NCBI GenBank assembly: GCA_022646525.1
Contig: CP060261.1
Location: 953,100-1,017,099 of the forward strand
Direction of reading: 5' to 3'
Origin: Holosporaceae bacterium
GTDB taxonomy: Bacteria > Pseudomonadota > Alphaproteobacteria > UBA7879 > UBA5542
DNA length: 64,000 nt
Each line of letters starts with the position of its first letter. Position 1 is the stretch's first letter. The position numbers were made by a program, and so were the translations under genes. The notes beneath the pieces are model-generated. The model was not told where the DNA came from. It did not search any database and saw nothing but the letters and a program-made list of their open reading frames with translations. Positions 60,591 to 64,000 of this stretch are shown here, piece by piece.

Positions 60591-62338
60591 ATTAAATGTA
60601 ATTCAAGAAAAGATAGAAAATCTTAATATTGATGGAATAGTCATACCAATGTCTGACCCATTTCAGAATGATTTTATTCCTGAATATTATCACAGGATAA
60701 AGTTTATTAGTGGATTTACAGGCTCTCTAGGAACAATTATTATTCTAAAAAAAGCAGCTGCCTTATTTGTTGATGGCAGGTATACCTTACAAGCCCAAAA
60801 GCAGGTTGATACAAGAAATTACGAAATCGAAAATTATGACCCCCAATCAATGATGGCTTGGGTTTTAAAAAATGAGACATCTGATCAAATCGTGCTCGGC
60901 TATGATGCGTGGGATTATACTGTCGCCCAACTGAACATGTTTCAAAGAATCGCGCCGAATATTAATTTCAAACCCCTTGATCGAAATCCTATCGATGAAA
61001 TCTGGGAAGATAAGCCGAATATTTCAAAAACAAAAATATTCCTGCACCCAGAAAAATATGCAGGGGAATCATGGAAACAAAAAATTAAATCAGTTCAAAG
61101 CATTCTTGAAGAACAAAACCTCGATTCTATTTTCTTAACATCTTCTGCCTCTATTTGCTGGCTACTCAACATACGCGGTCATGACGCTCCCTTTACACCG
61201 GTTTCTCTTTGCTATGCCATCGTCCATAAAACAGGCAAAGTAGACTTATTTGTATACCTTGAAAATCTTACTGACGAAATTGTGAAGCACTTTCATCCCA
61301 CAGTCACATTTCACAGAATGTCTGGTGTTGAACTAACAGAAAAACTACCCAAACTATTAGCAAACTTGCGTGTTGGATATACAGAACAGCAAGCACCTAT
61401 GCGTGTCAAAAACATCATTGGCCCCAATGTTGCTGCACTTAATAATATGGAAGATCCGTGTGTTCTATTGCGTGCCTGCAAAAACAAAACACAGTTAAAA
61501 CACATAGAGCAAACACATGTTGAAGACGGCGTTGCATTAATAAAGTTTTTTTTTGCTGGGTTGATGATAACTATAAAACAGAATCCATTAATGAATACAC
61601 ACTGCCGCTGAGAAAATTAATTTCTTTAGATTTCAAAATAAAAACTGTATTGATTTAAGCTTTCCTACAATTTCAGGCACGGCCCAAAATGGATCGATTG
61701 TTCACTACCGTGCAGGAGAAAACCCCTTCCCTCAAAGAGGGTGACATATTTTATGTGATTCAGGAGGACAGTACTATGGCGGCACAACCGATGTTACGCG
61801 CACTGTTTGTATTGGAAAAACCCAACCGCCGAACAACAAAAAAAGCTTTTCACCTTGTTCTTAAAGGCTTAGTGGTTCTAAGCTGCGCAGAGTTTCAGAA
61901 GGCACCACAGGCGCACAACTTGATTTATTGGCGCGTCAGTTTTTGTGGAAAGAAGGGCACGACTATGCCCACGCAACTGGCCACGGGGTGGGGCAGTATG
62001 CAAACGTCCATGAAGGCCCACAAAACATCTCCCCACGCGCAACAACTGTTGCTTTAAAAGAAGGCATGGTTCTATCTAACGAACCTGGCTGTTATATTGA
62101 AGGAAAGTTCGGTATCCGTATCGAAAACCTAATGTATGTCACACACACAGGGCGCACAGATTCATTTAGTCGCAAGATTCTTAAATTTAATACAATTACT
62201 TTCTGTCCTATTGACCGAAGTTGTATTGATATTGCGCTTCTTACAAATGAAGAAAAAGAATGGATTGACGCCTACCACAACACCACATGGGAAAAACTCT
62301 CTCATCTCGTTGACGCCCGTACGAAAAGAGTGGCTTAA
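60583..62338 (+). CDS. pepP: Xaa-Pro aminopeptidase (M24B), frameshifted
   Basis: A cytosolic metallopeptidase that removes N-terminal residues before proline. The first 330 residues are open: the creatinase-like N-domain (FISGFTGSLGTIIIL, FVDGRYTLQAQKQV) and INIRGHDAPFTPV-type SIC..LLNIRG. After shifts near 61550-61690 the metal site is recovered: GTTDVTRTV (Asp ligands), HATGHGVGQYANVHEGP (His), LSNEPGCYIEGKFGIRIEN (Glu ligands). About 585 residues, the larger three-domain type. The poly-T near 61545 and regions near 61760 and 61840 contain the breaks. Confidence 0.92.
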
Positions 62339-62363
62339 GAAAGAAACGGCGCCACTTTAAGAA

Positions 62364-64000
62364 TTACTTTTCCCACCAAGATTCAAGGCGTGATTCCATC
62401 GCGGGGTCTAGCTCTGGAAAGCCAAGCTTATCTTTATAAGCGATTAAGTCTTTTTCAAGGTGGTAAAGGGGAATAACATAGCATCCCGCCATTAAAATAC
62501 GATCTAACACTTTAACAAGCGTCACAAGCTCTTGTCGGCTTTCAACACGAATAATCTTTTGAATCAAGTCATCAATGGCTTGTACACGAATACCCGGATA
62601 GTTTCGGCTTCCATTGATATCTGCTGCACGCGATGAAATATAGTTAATTAATTCATTGCCCGGAGAGCGCGTACCAAGCCAAAAGTGGTAAATCATATCA
62701 AAATCAAAATCAACTTTTCTTCTTTGATACTGGGCTTCATCTAATACACGCAATGAGACACGCACGCCTAAACGCTTCAGTTCGCGGCTAAATTCTTCTG
62801 CCGCTTTCATAAATTCCTGTGACGGCAAAATCATTTCAAACTGAAACAAAGCGCCTGTTTTCTTGTCATACAGTTGGCCGTTTTTCATTTCGTATCCTGC
62901 TTCACGCAATAAGCGTGATGCCTCTTCTAAATTTCTCCGCTTGTCTTGTGTTGTTTTATGAGAAGGCGGGGTATAAGCAGGGCCAAATACAGCTGGATTT
63001 AAGTCTGAATAAGTACTTAATATTTTTCGCTCACCTGGTAATGGACGCCCATGGGGCATTAATTCTGTCCGGTCAAAAAAGCTTCGTGTACGCGTGTACA
63101 TGTTATGATAAAGCATCGCGTTTAAGCGCTCGAAATCAAACACCATGGCAAGGGCACGCCTGACACGAATATCTTTAAAAATATCGCGACGTGTGTTGTA
63201 TACAAACGAATGAAGGCCAACAGGTCTCTTATGCTCGATTTCTACTTTTTGAATCTGTCGACTGGGTGGAAATTTATAGTCTTGAAACCATTTCTGAGGG
63301 TCAGACTCTTCAATAAGATCGATCTTGCCTGATTTAAAGGCCTCAAATAAGATAGGGCGGCTCAAAAAGTAATCAATTCTGACTTCGTCAAAGTTATAGC
63401 GCCCACGATATGTTGGCAGATTTTTTCCCCAAAAATCTTTAATGCGCTCGTATACAATATAACGTCCTGCTTCAAAGTCCTTTACGCGATACGGTCCATT
63501 AGAAACAAGGGGCTGCATAGCAAGCTGATTCAAGTCTTTGCCTTCGTACACTAGCTTAGGAATTAAGGGCATCATGCCAATAATAAGAGGTAACTCTCGA
63601 TCTTTTAGCGCTTCTTTAAATGTAAATTTCACACGCAGGTGAGAAAGTTTCTCAGTCTTCTCAACTTTACTGTAAAACGTTTTCATGAAAGGCTGGCCAT
63701 ACTTCAGCCAAGCTTGGTGACTGAAAATAATATCATCTGCTGTAATGGGGCCATACTGATCCCATTTTGCTTCGGGGCGAATATTAAAAATAATCCAGGC
63801 ACGATCTTTCGGCATTTCCATGCTTTCAGCCACAACCCCATACATTGTAAAAGGTTCATCAGGTGACCTACCCATCAAAGTTGTACGCGTTAGATTAACT
63901 TTCTTAGGGGCAACACCTTTCAAAATCCAAGGATTCAAGCTATCAAATCCCCCCAGTTCACCTAAAACAATTGTTCCTTTTTTAGGGGCATTTGGGTTTA
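62364..64000 (-). CDS. yejA: YejA-type extracellular peptide-binding protein (5' end beyond window)
   Basis: An uninterrupted frame of at least 545 residues, open to the right edge, so the signal peptide is not visible. Family sequence includes NPNAPKKG near the left end of the protein, FTMYGVVAES, RPEAKWDQYGPITADDIIFSHQAWL, VSNGPYRVKDFEAGRYIVYERIKDFWGKNLPTYRGRYNFD, and the C-terminal YVIPLYHLEKDLIAYKDKLGFPE. It delivers peptides to a YejBEF-type permease. It is the second yejA in the window, and unlike the copy at 31.7-33.4 kb it has no frame break. Confidence 0.93.
   Translation of the reverse strand, partial: NPNAPKKGTIVLGELGGFDSLNPWILKGVAPKKVNLTRTTLMGRSPDEPFTMYGVVAESMEMPKDRAWIIFNIRPEAKWDQYGPITADDIIFSHQAWLKYGQPFMKTFYSKVEKTEKLSHLRVKFTFKEALKDRELPLIIGMMPLIPKLVYEGKDLNQLAMQPLVSNGPYRVKDFEAGRYIVYERIKDFWGKNLPTYRGRYNFDEVRIDYFLSRPILFEAFKSGKIDLIEESDPQKWFQDYKFPPSRQIQKVEIEHKRPVGLHSFVYNTRRDIFKDIRVRRALAMVFDFERLNAMLYHNMYTRTRSFFDRTELMPHGRPLPGERKILSTYSDLNPAVFGPAYTPPSHKTTQDKRRNLEEASRLLREAGYEMKNGQLYDKKTGALFQFEMILPSQEFMKAAEEFSRELKRLGVRVSLRVLDEAQYQRRKVDFDFDMIYHFWLGTRSPGNELINYISSRAADINGSRNYPGIRVQAIDDLIQKIIRVESRQELVTLVKVLDRILMAGCYVIPLYHLEKDLIAYKDKLGFPELDPAMESRLESWWEK

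Overview
The window is a gene-dense, moderately AT-rich bacterial chromosome segment. It most resembles an alphaproteobacterium, probably from a reduced, host-associated lineage such as the Holosporales-type intracellular groups. That placement rests on gene content and order: proS-lolC-lolD-dnaE, rimI-tsaB-recA beside a MucR-type regulator, a zinc-ribbon/DUF3426 protein, short-form ProRS, YejABEF, and an alphaproteobacterial-order nuo cluster. It is inference; no 16S gene is present.

Layout. 1-6.5 kb: a partial cysteine-synthase-family gene, a small acidic exported protein, a D,D-carboxypeptidase, clpS-clpA, tRNA-Glu, a DEAD-box helicase, rpmG and tRNA-Arg. 6.6-11 kb: tRNA-Ser, a zinc-ribbon protein, gmhA-hldE (heptose for LPS) and two unrecognised proteins. 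11-15.5 kb (minus): fabD-fabG-acpP-fabF-mltG. 15.6-17 kb: rpsF-rpsR-rplI with a clear promoter and terminator. 17-27.9 kb: a nitronate-monooxygenase-like gene, ubiG, a run of tandem stem-loops, then a long minus-strand operon read from the right as a Tyr/Asp-rich lipoprotein, pgeF, gmk, proS, lolC, lolD, dnaE, mostly joined by ATGA overlaps. 28-33.4 kb: yejA-yejB-yejE-yejF, with a heavily frameshifted yejA. 33.5-38 kb: kdsB, a UDP-glucuronate-epimerase-like gene, and an accessory stretch (Cys-rich lipoprotein, exported methyltransferase-like protein, rpmJ, exported GT-B-like protein). 38-44.5 kb (minus): glmS-glmU, ndk, mucR, rimI-tsaB-recA. 44.6-49.4 kb: aspS, an MFS symporter, pgsA, dsbB, coq7. 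49.4-57.8 kb (minus): a nuoABCDEFGH cluster ending in pgk. 57.9-64 kb: a CPA2 antiporter, prmA, pepP, and a second, unbroken yejA running off the window.

Two things dominate the reading. First, about half of the conserved genes, including ones that should be indispensable (dnaE, aspS, proS, rpsR, rpmJ, fabF, fabD), are split by single-base insertions or deletions, often in homopolymers. Homology continues across each break in another frame, so most look like sequencing or assembly errors, or sites of slippage, rather than dead genes. I annotate such genes as one feature over the reconstructed span. Second, the nuo cluster is unusually diverged. NuoF has lost the glycine-rich FMN loop, the NADH-site acidic motif and one N3 cluster cysteine; NuoD and NuoH have lost quinone-chamber residues; and nuoI-N are absent here. 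Several subunits remain open and the cysteines of N2, N1a, N4 and N5 are retained. This is the best candidate for an undescribed system: a complex-I-like assembly that probably cannot oxidise NADH, or a second, decaying nuo copy.
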